Below the pieces are notes generated by a model. That model made no database searches. It worked only from the letters and a program-made list of their open reading frames with translations, and was not told where the DNA came from. Both the position numbers and the translations under genes were made by a program. Positions 1 through 8,190 of a stretch of DNA of 64,000 bases are shown in pieces (position 1 is the stretch's first letter; each line of letters starts with the position of its first letter). Source of the DNA: Clostridium_AD sp050717635 (GTDB lineage Bacteria; Bacillota; Clostridia; Clostridiales; Clostridiaceae); the NCBI RefSeq assembly GCF_050717635.1, contig NZ_JBOITO010000029.1, positions 87,391 to 151,390 on the forward strand, written 5' to 3'.

Positions 1-917
1 CAAAGTATAGTTGGCATCTGATCCTTTTGTCTCAGTAAAAATTTATTACTTTCTCTATTGATTTCAAATTCTAGGGGCATAGCCTCATGTGATATAAGAA
101 CATTAGTAAATACTTGGTCTTTTATTACCGCTGTTATAGGTCTATTGCTTAAACATTTAAATAATCTTTTAACCATACTCTCTGTAAAATATGCCTTTTT
201 CCCAGATAGGAACTTTACAGAACGGCGAACATATACTTCTGAGGCTTCCGCCACAGCCTCTAGTTCACTGGCTTCTTTGAAAAGCTCTATTATATTTAAA
301 TCTTCTTTTTTAAATAAGTGAAGATATGGATTATACGTAAATTTTTTACCGAATTCTATAATTTCTAAACCATTATTATAGCAAGCGAAAAATTGTTTTA
401 TATTTTTAACTACATAAAGCTTATCCTCACCAATCTTAAGTTCCACACAAGCTTTTCTATTATCATTATTAGAATCATGATAATACTTTACTTCTATATC
501 TAAATATTGTTTTGCTATTTTAATGGTACTTATATTTTTAGTTATTTGTTTGATTAAGTTATTTGTTTTAGCCATTTTCTGTTTCTTAATAATTTGTTCT
601 TTTTCATTAGAATATTTTAAACATGTAGCCACTATATGTTTGCACATAGATTTCCCGCCAAAATAACCATATGAATCATTACATTCGCACTTATAACTTA
701 TAAAAGAACTAATATTATTAAAACTTATTTCGACTTTATTAAGAGTTGAATTTGAAGATTCTACATTTGAAGTTATGTTAGTTTCCTTATAATTGTCTTG
801 TTCTTTTATTTCTATATTAATATCTAAAACCTTATTACTTAAATAGTCCTCAGTTCCAAATTTATAAGAATCTTTATTCGTGTATTCTAGTATATTTTTT
901 TCGTTAATATCAATCAA
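1..917 (-). CDS. SNF2-type helicase, N-terminal part with SWIM zinc finger (partial at window edge)
   Basis: The frame is open from a TTG start at 917 to the window edge, about 305 codons. A GGGGTGA ribosome binding site precedes the TTG. Residues Cys77, Cys79, Cys92 and His94 form a CxC...CxH SWIM zinc finger, followed by a charged region like the SNF2-associated domain of Firmicute SWI/SNF helicases. The ATPase motor itself would lie beyond the edge and is not visible. By family such proteins are DNA-translocating ATPases of uncertain role. The SWIM motif is seen directly; the helicase identity is inferred from architecture. A stand-alone SWIM protein is the alternative. Confidence 0.7.
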   Translation of the reverse strand, partial: MIDINEKNILEYTNKDSYKFGTEDYLSNKVLDINIEIKEQDNYKETNITSNVESSNSTLNKVEISFNNISSFISYKCECNDSYGYFGGKSMCKHIVATCLKYSNEKEQIIKKQKMAKTNNLIKQITKNISTIKIAKQYLDIEVKYYHDSNNDNRKACVELKIGEDKLYVVKNIKQFFACYNNGLEIIEFGKKFTYNPYLHLFKKEDLNIIELFKEASELEAVAEASEVYVRRSVKFLSGKKAYFTESMVKRLFKCLSNRPITAVIKDQVFTNVLISHEAMPLEFEINRESNKFLLRQKDQMPTIL

Positions 918-1029
918 AAGTTTCACCCCACAGAATTTTTCACACCATATATATTATAATTATTACCATGCAAAAATGCAATTGAAAAGCACACTCAAGA
1001 GTCCCTAAAAGCAATGCACAAATTTTATA

Positions 1030-1071
1030 AAAATAACCCCATCAAAAATAAATTTTTGATGGGGTTATTTT
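1030..1071 (-). terminator. Intrinsic terminator after tRNA-Gln
   Basis: A 20-bp perfect inverted repeat with a two-base loop, flanked by A and T runs. It lies between the convergent end of the tRNA-Gln transcript and the helicase start, so it probably ends the tRNA transcript. Confidence 0.8.
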
Positions 1072-1113
1072 GTCTACAGAAATACTATTGTTTTATATAT
1101 AATTAAATTCATT

Positions 1114-1188
1114 TGGCTGGGGTGGAAGGATTCGAACCTGCGCATACCAGAGTCAGAGTCTAGTGCCTTACCGCTTGGCTACACCCCA
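1114..1188 (-). tRNA. tRNA-Gln (anticodon CUG)
   Basis: Read on the minus strand, the 75-nt sequence folds as a full cloverleaf with acceptor stem TGGGGTG/CACCCCA, D arm, T arm with GGTTCGAATCC, and an encoded CCA end. The anticodon stem is CTAGA/TCTGG with loop CTCTGAC, giving anticodon CUG for codon CAG. A CUG isoacceptor reads a codon that is rare in A+T-rich clostridia. Confidence 0.95.
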
Positions 1189-1357
1189 ATAAAACCGAAA
1201 AATTAGATAGTGACTTTTAGAAAAATTGAACTCTTGAGTCGTTGAAATCACTTTGTAACTTTCTGTTATTTAATATAACATATATATACCCTCTTTGCAA
1301 GAGTATATCCTTTTATAAATTCATAGTTTTACTTCTTAACAGGATAGGTTTTAATTT

Positions 1358-1744
1358 TTATACCGCAGCATCAATAGATTTCTTAAGTACATTCTCAATA
1401 TCCTTCGCTAAAGCTATAATTTCTTCACTACCTATCATCTGTATAAGTTCCGTAGGTTTAATCATTCCAATATAAATAGAGCCTTCTTTTTCATAGACTA
1501 CCATTTTACAAGGTAAAAAATATCCTATTTCAATATTTCTGTTTAATACCTCTTGAGCTTGAACTGGATTACACACTTCTAAAATCTTAAAATTACTATC
1601 AAACTCTAATCCTTTTTCTTTTAGTTTATCCTTAAAGTTAAGTTCAAATAACACTCCAAACTTATTTTCAGATAAACTCTTTTTTAAGCTTTCAACCGCC
1701 TCATCAAATGATTTTCCGGATTTTACTTCATATTTAATACTCAT
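1358..1744 (-). CDS. DUF302 family protein
   Basis: A 128-residue soluble protein with the DUF302 pattern: an N-terminal strand-helix ending in a segment where a sliding kinase-like helix holds the K-x-F motif, a central CNP...A..VL segment, and a C-terminal PCKMVVYE strand followed by a helix. The family has no agreed biochemical role. The start ATG follows GAGGAGG by six bases. It is a single gene on the minus strand, downstream of the decayed region and upstream of tRNA-Gln, with no operon partner. Family assignment is from recognised motifs and length; function is unknown. Confidence 0.75.
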   Translation of the reverse strand: MSIKYEVKSGKSFDEAVESLKKSLSENKFGVLFELNFKDKLKEKGLEFDSNFKILEVCNPVQAQEVLNRNIEIGYFLPCKMVVYEKEGSIYIGMIKPTELIQMIGSEEIIALAKDIENVLKKSIDAAV

Positions 1745-1992
1745 AGTGTCCTCCTCTATTTTAGAATTATTTTTATAATTGTCAGATATGATATGTCTTA
1801 ATTACTTAAGTCCATAACCTTTAGTTCCCTCGTTTATACCCATGCCGGGTATAAACTTATATTAACATATCGAAAGTTTATCTGTCAATAATAATTTTGA
1901 TATATTTATGTATTAAGATATATAAATAGCTAGCATTTAAAATTGAAATTGACCAGAGTATCAAAGATATTTCCATTATCAACGGTGAATCC

Positions 1993-2489
1993 TCAGTGAC
2001 TGTATTTATTTTTATACTCTATTGGTGATATACCTGTTATTTTTCGAAATGTCTTTGTAAACTGCTTTGCATCCTTATAGCCTACCATATTTGCAACTTC
2101 ATAAATCTTATGATTAGGATTATCAAGTAATAATTCTATGGCTTTTTCAACTCTTAATTTTTTTAAATAATTAACAAAAGTTTCTCCTGTATATGTTTTA
2201 AAAAGCTCACAAAAGTATGTATAATTCAAGCTAAGTTAGTGGAATTATTATCCGTATTTGCTAACCGTTCATCTATATTTTTATATATATCAATAAATGC
2301 TTCATTTGCTTGAAAATATGTCTCTTTTATAGTTTGGATAGATTTATGATTTTTACTTATTCCTACTGCATAATTAGGAGCATTTTCAATAAGATTTACC
2401 AGAAAATTATTTTCTGGTGTAATTACTACCCAAAAACCTTCTGCATTAAAAAAATATACTAGCTTACCATATTTACTTTTTTCTGATTG
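1993..2489 (-). pseudogene. Decayed AraC-family regulator
   Basis: The 3' part (1993-2229) encodes a 78-residue AraC/XylS DNA-binding half with the second helix-turn-helix well preserved (KIYEVANMVGYKDAKQFTKTF, then the G-I-S-P-x-E-Y signature). The 5' part (about 2230-2489) encodes an upstream regulator segment in another frame, ending NSTNLA-stop just before the HTH restarts, so the first HTH helix is lost at a frameshift or deletion. An in-frame TAG at 2490-2492 also blocks the 5' end. It is a broken regulator that could at most yield a free HTH fragment. Confidence 0.75.
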
Positions 2490-2598
2490 CTACAGTAGGA
2501 GTGATTTTCATATCCTCAGATTTAATATTTACTATTGTTACTCTCATTAACTCAACCTTGTCCTTATTTACGGGCACAAATATTCTTTCATATGAATA
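2473..2598 (-). pseudogene. Fragment of N-terminal domain of a GH94/GH36-like carbohydrate phosphorylase
   Basis: About 40 residues are recognisable in one frame: a KVELMRVTI segment followed by EDMKITPT, typical of the N-terminal beta-sandwich of cellobiose-phosphorylase-like proteins. The frame hits a stop at 2473-2475 and has no start. It overlaps, in another frame, the end of the C-terminal fragment immediately upstream, so an N-terminal piece lies 3' of a C-terminal piece. That order suggests a deletion between two tandem paralogues. Family assignment comes from memory of the motifs. Confidence 0.5.
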
Positions 2599-3113
2599 CC
2601 GCCTCTATTTCAACAACCTCTTCTTTTATAGTGGTAAGGATAATCTTATAAATTTTTGCGCCATCATCTCCATAGGTGTTTGTTTTTTTAGAATTATGGT
2701 AGGTTACGTCTACTTTTGAAAGAAACCTAAATTGCACTTCATTTGCTTCAATTAAGAACCACCCTGGCAGTATTGGTTTAAATGTAAGTTTCAATTCATT
2801 ATGTTCATAAGTGAATACCTTATGACCAGCCATCATGATAAAACACATACTTAGCATTTCAGCTGTTGATCCACTTAGTCTTGCAACATAACCACGACCA
2901 TGAACTGCTTCATCTGGATTCACTGAGCTTGCGATAAAGGATGAATTCTCAAGAATATTTCTCCCATATACCTCAGGGTTCATAAAGGGGGGAAATGCTG
3001 TTTGCATATCTTCATAATACTCATCGTATAAACCTGACTTAAGAAGTATAGTACTCTTTATTATTATTCTGCATGAGGTTGGGTTAGAGATGGATATATC
3101 TGAATAAAACCCA
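2588..3113 (-). pseudogene. C-terminal fragment of a GH94/GH36-like carbohydrate phosphorylase
   Basis: The open frame runs from about 3113 to a TGA at 2588 and has no plausible start; its first 35 codons lie upstream of the first ATG (3007). Visible blocks include SNPTSCRIIIKSTILLKSG, then YGR-x-ILENSSFI, HGRGYVARLSGSTAEML and a final beta-rich part with VTYHNSKK. These resemble the C-terminal catalytic barrel end and jelly-roll of cellobiose/chitobiose-phosphorylase-like proteins, usually over 700 residues long. Truncated at both ends, it is certainly non-functional. Exact substrate class cannot be told. Confidence 0.6.
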
Positions 3114-3119
3114 TAAAAA

Positions 3120-3157
3120 AAATAGCAAGCTTTACATAAATGTAAAGCTTGCTATTT
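3120..3157 (-). terminator. Intrinsic terminator after tRNA-Glu
   Basis: An 18-bp perfect stem with a two-base loop; on the minus strand it is followed by a run of U. It sits seven bases past the tRNA CCA end. Confidence 0.9.
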
Positions 3158-3164
3158 CAACATT

Positions 3165-3239
3165 TGGTGACTCCTAGGGGAATTGAACCCCTGATTCCAC
3201 CGTGAGAGGGTGGTGTCTTAACCTCTTGACCAAGGAGCC
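3165..3239 (-). tRNA. tRNA-Glu (anticodon CUC)
   Basis: A 75-nt minus-strand cloverleaf with acceptor stem GGCTCCT/AGGAGTC, discriminator A, encoded CCA, T arm GGTTCAATTCC and anticodon arm CCACC-CTCTCAC-GGTGG, giving anticodon CUC for GAG. Like the tRNA-Gln at 1114-1188 it reads a G-ending codon. Confidence 0.95.
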
Positions 3240-3311
3240 AAATTATCACTACGAGATTCATTATATTACTTTATTTGCTATAAGTCAAATAGATAATTAA
3301 GTCAATTAAGT

Positions 3312-3605
3312 CTAACAGTTGTTTTCAAACTTTTTCATTTGTTCCTTAAGTTCATCTATTTGTTTTTGTAAATCAGCATTTTTTCCAGCAGCGTTGCTGC
3401 TACTATTCCCACTATTTTGATTTTGCTCTTGAGCTTGAAGATTTTGAGCCTGAGCGGCAATAATTAAAACAATCTGCCCCACACCTTCTATAAAATTGCC
3501 TATTACATTTTGTCCATTAATATTAAGTTTAGAAGCAATTATAACGCCCGTTACTGTTGCTAAAGTAGCTAATTCGGAAGGTGTGTAATCTTCTAACTTT
3601 TTCAT
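3312..3605 (-). CDS. Small hypothetical protein with hydrophobic core and Gln/Asn-rich coiled tail
   Basis: 97 residues: a short polar N-terminus (MKKLEDYTPSELATL), two moderately hydrophobic stretches around residues 15-27 and 40-52, then a low-complexity Gln/Asn/Ser/Ala linker and a C-terminal charged helix likely to form a coiled coil. There is no cleavable signal peptide. The AAGAGA ribosome binding site before the ATG is modest. I do not recognise a named family. It is a single gene between tRNA-Glu and the divergent patatin gene. Coding status rests on length, composition and start context. Confidence 0.6.
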   Translation of the reverse strand: MKKLEDYTPSELATLATVTGVIIASKLNINGQNVIGNFIEGVGQIVLIIAAQAQNLQAQEQNQNSGNSSSNAAGKNADLQKQIDELKEQMKKFENNC

Positions 3606-3738
3606 TATATTCTCTTTTATAAAATTGTTATAATCTAATATATTCTTTATATAAAAAAGTGTAACACAAAATAATTTTTGCTGATATATGTCATGTAAAT
3701 AACATTCTTCATATATTACTCATAAAGGGGTGGTATAT

Positions 3739-4749
3739 ATGGATATGTATAGTAAGCGAAAATTTGCAGATGCAGTTTTTGAAGGCGGCGGAATTAAAGG
3801 TATTGGACTAGTAGGAGCCTTAAAAATATTTGAGATCAATGGATACCAGTGGAAAAACCTTTCTGGAACCTCCGCAGGTTCAATTGTGGCTTCACTAGTT
3901 GCAGTAGGATACTCAGCCGAAGAAATAAAAACATTAATGCTGCAACTAGATTATACAAAAGTTGCCGATAAAACTCATTTTAACATACCTATATTCTCTA
4001 ATTCTTACAATTTACTTTTTAAAAAAGGAGTATTTAAAGGTGATTATATAAAAAACTGGCTTGATGAAGCTCTGGCAAGTAAACTTAAACTTCCAAATGG
4101 AAGAAAAGTAACATTTGGAGATTTAACAAATTCAAATGAAAACGGTATACTTTTAAATGACAATAAGTACAAAAGAAAATACAAACTGCATATTATAGCA
4201 ACGGATATCAGTAATGGAAAGATGCTAATCCTTCCAGAAGACATTGCTGAATACGGTATAAATCCTGATGATCTGGAAGTGGGTTTGGCAATAAGAATGA
4301 GCATATCTATTCCCTATTTTTTTCAACCTGTAAAATTAAATAATGAAAACACTAATAAAAAGTCATTTATTGTTGATGGAGGGGTTTTAAGCAATTATCC
4401 GGTTTGGCTTTTCGATGTAAAAGGCATTCCTCGCTGGCCAACCATTGGTTTTAAACTTGGAGGTAACAAAGAAATAAGAGAACATAAGATTACAAATATA
4501 TTTAATTTTACTAGCTCAATTATTGAGACTATGCTAGAAGCACAAGATGATATTCATATAAAAGACATGGATTATTTGCGTACTGTAAAGATAAATACTC
4601 TTGATATTAAAACTACGGATTTTAATATTGGCAGCGAAAAGATTATGAGTTTATATAATTCCGGAGAAATTTGTGCCAAAGAGTTCCTCAAAAATTGGAA
4701 AATAAATTATAGAAAGCATGAAATTCTCAGAAGCAACACTTATAAATAA
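3739..4749 (+). CDS. Patatin-like phospholipase
   Basis: 336 residues, a cytoplasmic serine acyl hydrolase of the patatin family. The oxyanion-hole loop EGGGIKG is at residues 15-21, the nucleophile elbow GTSAG at 43-47 (Ser45), and the catalytic Asp213 is in VDGGVLSNYP, completing the Ser-Asp dyad. An R-M-S-I-S-I-P segment near 186-191 matches the conserved block before the Asp. The ATG at 3739 is chosen because AAAGGGG lies eight bases upstream; the GTG at 3730 would overlap it. The likely substrate is a membrane lipid acyl ester, not determinable here. It stands alone, transcribed away from the neighbour on the left. Confidence 0.9.
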   Translation: MDMYSKRKFADAVFEGGGIKGIGLVGALKIFEINGYQWKNLSGTSAGSIVASLVAVGYSAEEIKTLMLQLDYTKVADKTHFNIPIFSNSYNLLFKKGVFKGDYIKNWLDEALASKLKLPNGRKVTFGDLTNSNENGILLNDNKYKRKYKLHIIATDISNGKMLILPEDIAEYGINPDDLEVGLAIRMSISIPYFFQPVKLNNENTNKKSFIVDGGVLSNYPVWLFDVKGIPRWPTIGFKLGGNKEIREHKITNIFNFTSSIIETMLEAQDDIHIKDMDYLRTVKINTLDIKTTDFNIGSEKIMSLYNSGEICAKEFLKNWKINYRKHEILRSNTYK

Positions 4750-4796
4750 GACATACTATTAAATAGATAAATTTTATGCAACGCTATGTACATTTT

Positions 4797-4829
4797 TTAT
4801 GCGTATGTTCTTAATCAACATACGCATAA
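4797..4829. terminator. Hairpin between convergent genes
   Basis: A 13-bp perfect inverted repeat with a seven-base loop between the patatin and HD-GYP genes. It lacks a U tract on either exit side, so termination strength is doubtful. Confidence 0.4.
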
Positions 4830-4830
4830 A

Positions 4831-5739
4831 TTACTGTATTTTATTTTCTTCTCTTAATACTTTTTCAAAAGCTTCAACAACCTTTTTATCATAATGTATT
4901 CCACTTAAGCTTTTTAATTCGTTAAATGCCACTTGGTTGTCCATAGCTTTTCTATAACTCCTGTCTGATGTCATAGCATCAAAACTGTCTGCAAGGGCTA
5001 TTATCTTTGCTTCTAATAATATTTCATCACCTTTAAGTCCATTAGGATACCCAGAACCATCTATTCTCTCATGATGTTGTACTATCATTTGATCTAAATT
5101 TTCCATGAAAGTTCCCTGTGTCATTTTCGCTCCATCAGTTGGATGTTTCTTTATAAAATCAAATTCCTCTTTTGTAAGTTTTCCTGGTTTATTTAATATT
5201 TCAATTGGTACAAAAACTTTACCAATATCGTGACAAAGTGAGGCAATTATAATATTTTCAAATCTATTACCAGATAAACCTAATAGTTTGGATATTTTCA
5301 TTGTATAATTTCGGACTCTCAGACCGTGCCCATGTGTATATAAATCCTTTTCTTCAACATTTTTATTCATGCTTCTCAACTCTTTTATGCCTTTACTTAA
5401 ATAATTAAAAAAAGGTTCCGTAGATAGATATAATAAAGTTACTTCACTAATAGTCTTTAAACATACCGCTTGTTTTAAACCATGAGCATAAAAATAATCC
5501 CCACTGTTTAAAATAATATTTTCACCGTCACTTTCACAATGAATTGAGCCTTCTAAAATATAAAAAAATTCCAAGGTTTCATTTTTCTCACTAGGTTCAA
5601 TACAAAAAAATTCTTGTGAACCAATTTTTTGTATCATAATCTCAGTGCTATCACCTCTACCTATTAATCTGAGTTCACCTGATTTCTGAGTAACTTTTTC
5701 TAAGCAATCTTCATTTTTTCCTAAGTAAAAGCCTTCCAT
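4831..5739 (-). CDS. Cupin/HD-GYP domain protein, probable cyclic-di-GMP phosphodiesterase
   Basis: 302 residues. Residues about 30-110 form a cupin-like beta barrel (IEP..., F-Y-I-L-E-G-S, N-S-G-D-Y-F-Y). Residues 130-298 form an HD-GYP domain: His136 region, catalytic His170-Asp171 in CHDIGK, HP at 199-200, HHER at 222-225 and the GYP-type signature GSGYP at 228-232. HD-GYP proteins hydrolyse cyclic-di-GMP using a metal centre; the cupin probably senses a small ligand or tunes expression state. No membrane segment is present, so it should act in the cytoplasm. The start ATG follows AAAGGGGGA. It is a single gene. Confidence 0.85.
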   Translation of the reverse strand: MEGFYLGKNEDCLEKVTQKSGELRLIGRGDSTEIMIQKIGSQEFFCIEPSEKNETLEFFYILEGSIHCESDGENIILNSGDYFYAHGLKQAVCLKTISEVTLLYLSTEPFFNYLSKGIKELRSMNKNVEEKDLYTHGHGLRVRNYTMKISKLLGLSGNRFENIIIASLCHDIGKVFVPIEILNKPGKLTKEEFDFIKKHPTDGAKMTQGTFMENLDQMIVQHHERIDGSGYPNGLKGDEILLEAKIIALADSFDAMTSDRSYRKAMDNQVAFNELKSLSGIHYDKKVVEAFEKVLREENKIQ

Positions 5740-5789
5740 TTTTGTCCCCCTTTGAAAATCACATTGAATAGTTTAAACAGATTACATTT

Positions 5790-6233
5790 TTATCCATTTG
5801 TTATTCTTATAGGGTCCACTAAAATTGTTCTACCACCAATTGTAACCTCTATCCACTCACAGTATACTGCTACGCCCTCTTTTGCTGCAGCCTTAATAGT
5901 TTTTGCTGACATCTTATTAGTTACCTTTAGTAAATTATTTATTATTTCATCTATTTCCTTTGTATATTTTTCTTTTAGTTCTTGAATTTTTTTATCATTT
6001 TTATTTGTTACATTATCTTTTCCTTCTTCTAAAATCTTTAAATCCACATTATACTTGTTAAGTACTTTCTGTGAATCATAAACGGCCTTTTCTATTTCCT
6101 CATTAATTTGTTTATTAGTTTGTTCAACATTTTTTATGATTTTATCTAAACCTACTGCTTGGACAGAATTAGTTGGATTAACAATAAAACACAACATTAA
6201 TAAAGCTGTAATAAAAATTGATAATTTTTTCAT
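5790..6233 (-). CDS. Secreted or lipid-free exported protein of unknown function
   Basis: 147 residues with a clear signal peptide (MKKLSIFITALLMLCFIVNP, cleavage likely near the AVG/VQA region at residues 24-27). The rest is strongly helical and charged (NVEQTNKQINEEIEKAVYD, then KKIQELKEKYTKEIDEI), suggesting a coiled coil, followed by an alanine-rich helix and a short beta C-terminus ending VDPIRITNG. RBS GAGGAGG precedes the ATG. I recognise no catalytic motif and no named family. It is monocistronic, upstream on the minus strand of the cupin/HD-GYP gene. Confidence 0.7.
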   Translation of the reverse strand: MKKLSIFITALLMLCFIVNPTNSVQAVGLDKIIKNVEQTNKQINEEIEKAVYDSQKVLNKYNVDLKILEEGKDNVTNKNDKKIQELKEKYTKEIDEIINNLLKVTNKMSAKTIKAAAKEGVAVYCEWIEVTIGGRTILVDPIRITNG

Positions 6234-6675
6234 AAAAACCCTCCTCTTAATTATTAGTATAAAATACTGTTTCCTTTTTTAATTGGTAGCGCAATTGTGT
6301 TCTAAAACCCATTTATATCTATATAAGTACTTATATTCTATATACACCTTCAAAATCCCTTTATTTTTTCTCAATACACTAAAAAAAATTATGCGTTTTA
6401 GAATATTTGCCTATTATTATAATAGGAAAGAAAAGTAACAATGGAAATTTATATGTTTAATATAAAATACATAAAAGGGCATATTAAATTTATGTTCCCT
6501 GACTGCTGACTTGATTTTGAGTACAAAAAGAATTTGTGTTATACTAAATTAATTGTTATAAAATAATGATTATTTTTTAGGAACAATGCTAAATATTATC
6601 TGCTAGTAAGATTATAGATATATTTACATTTTAATACTAATAGTTATTAAAGCAAAGGAAGGACGGAGAATTTAT
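6234..6675. promoter_or_regulatory. 440-bp divergent intergenic region with sigma-A promoter for the permease
   Basis: No gene was found here. A good vegetative promoter faces right: TTGAGT at 6517-6522 and TATACT at 6540-6545 with 17-bp spacing and a TG extension, leaving a leader of about 125 nt before the TTG at 6676. The leader is A+T-rich and shows no riboswitch I can recognise. The left part would carry the promoter for the secreted-protein gene. Confidence 0.5.
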
Positions 6676-8112
6676 TTGAATGATGAAAAGATAGTTTCGC
6701 AGATAGTAGATCATCATAATAAAAAGGAAATTATTCAGGGGGGCGAGACAGGAATAACTTGGTGGCAACTAAGTCTCATTGGAATAGGTTCTATCATTGG
6801 AGCCGGTTTCTTTTTAGGTACAAGTTTAGCCATTACATTAACTGGTCCATCTGTAATAATTGCGTTTTTAATCGCAGGGCTAATGGCATATATTACCTTT
6901 AATGCATTAGCAGAAATGAAAATCAATGACCCGGCAACAGGATCTTTTAGAGATTATGCTAGAAAGGCTTTTGGAGACAATATTGGTTTTATTAGTGGTT
7001 GGATGTTTTGGATTGCAGGTGTATTAATTATGTCTAGTGAAGTAACTGCTTTATCTGTGTTTACAACATATTGGTTTCCGCATATTCCAATATGGGTGTT
7101 TTCTCTTATATACTCATCTTTAGGATTAGGCATTAATATGCTTGGAGTAAAAGATTTTGGAGAAATTGAATCCTTTTTCGCTATTGTAAAAATTACGACG
7201 CTTGTTTTGTTTATTATTTTTGGTGTATTATTCATTCTTGGATATATATCACCAAAGGGGTACGCGGCTGGAGGTTCAGTAATTTCCGTTTCTACACTTA
7301 ATTGGTTTCCAAACGGCATAAAAGGACTATGGTCTGCTATGATTTTTGCACTGTTTCCTTTTGCTGGAGTAGCAGTGGTAGGCGCAGCTACAAAAGAATT
7401 AAAGAACAGAGAATCAATTCCTAAAGCTATTAATACGCTAAATCTAGCGTTAGTTGTTTTATATGTTACTTCACTCGTGATAATTTTAAAAATGGTGTAT
7501 TGGCAGCAAATTCACGTGAGCAAAAGCCCTTTTATCACTGCACTTTCTGCATTTCACTTTCCTTATATAAGTACTATTTTTAATATTGTTATTATAAGCG
7601 CTGCATTTTCAACTTTTGTGGGGGCACTTTTTGCTATAACAAATGTATTACTATCTCTAGCAAAGGATCATGAGGCACCGAAAATTGTAATGAAAAAGAA
7701 TAAAAAAGGTGTAAATGTTATTGCACTTCTCCTAGGTACAAGTGGTTTACTTATAACTATCTTATTATCTCTGGTATTACCATCTACCATTTACGAGTAT
7801 TTAACCACTGCAGCAGGTGTATTATTGATTGGAAATTGGATTATTATCTTAGCTTCACAAATAAAAATCCGGAAGAACTATCCTCTTCATGGTAATCTCA
7901 AGGGAAATATCAAAAGTAAAGTATTTAAAATGTTATTTGCACCATATAGTTCATATTTGGGCATCTTACTTGTAATCCTTGCTTTAATTGGAGTGACAAT
8001 TAATCCAAACCAACGTTTGGGATTAATTGTAAGTGTAATCATTGTTGCAATCATTTCTATTTCTTATTTAATAGTAAAACCTATTATTAAAAGAAATAGA
8101 ATGAATAGTTAA
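6676..8112 (+). CDS. APC-superfamily amino acid permease
   Basis: 478 residues with about 12 membrane helices. The first helix carries the APC substrate-binding signature IGIGSIIGAGFFLGTS (residues about 35-50), followed by a GPSVIIAF helix and the conserved E-M...P-x-x-G-S-F loop. This is a proton-coupled amino acid importer of the AnsP/LysP type in the cytoplasmic membrane; substrate is not readable. The TTG start is preferred because GGACGGAG sits seven bases upstream and no in-frame ATG offers a better site. The gene is monocistronic between its own promoter and a strong terminator. Confidence 0.85.
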   Translation: MNDEKIVSQIVDHHNKKEIIQGGETGITWWQLSLIGIGSIIGAGFFLGTSLAITLTGPSVIIAFLIAGLMAYITFNALAEMKINDPATGSFRDYARKAFGDNIGFISGWMFWIAGVLIMSSEVTALSVFTTYWFPHIPIWVFSLIYSSLGLGINMLGVKDFGEIESFFAIVKITTLVLFIIFGVLFILGYISPKGYAAGGSVISVSTLNWFPNGIKGLWSAMIFALFPFAGVAVVGAATKELKNRESIPKAINTLNLALVVLYVTSLVIILKMVYWQQIHVSKSPFITALSAFHFPYISTIFNIVIISAAFSTFVGALFAITNVLLSLAKDHEAPKIVMKKNKKGVNVIALLLGTSGLLITILLSLVLPSTIYEYLTTAAGVLLIGNWIIILASQIKIRKNYPLHGNLKGNIKSKVFKMLFAPYSSYLGILLVILALIGVTINPNQRLGLIVSVIIVAIISISYLIVKPIIKRNRMNS

Positions 8113-8116
8113 GTAA

Positions 8117-8157
8117 AAAAACACGTAACAGATAGAGGGTACCTGTTACGTGTTTTT
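8117..8157. terminator. Bidirectional intrinsic terminator, permease/argH
   Basis: A 15-bp perfect stem (AAAAACACGTAACAG and complement) with an 11-base loop and U tracts on both strands, between the convergent permease and argH genes. Confidence 0.9.
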
Positions 8158-8190
8158 ATTTTAAAGAGGTATTTTACCCAAGGGTGGTTC

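Noticed and set aside
2501..2719. Plus-strand open frame over the decayed region
   Set aside because: It is antisense to recognisable remnants of the phosphorylase pieces and encodes no known pattern.
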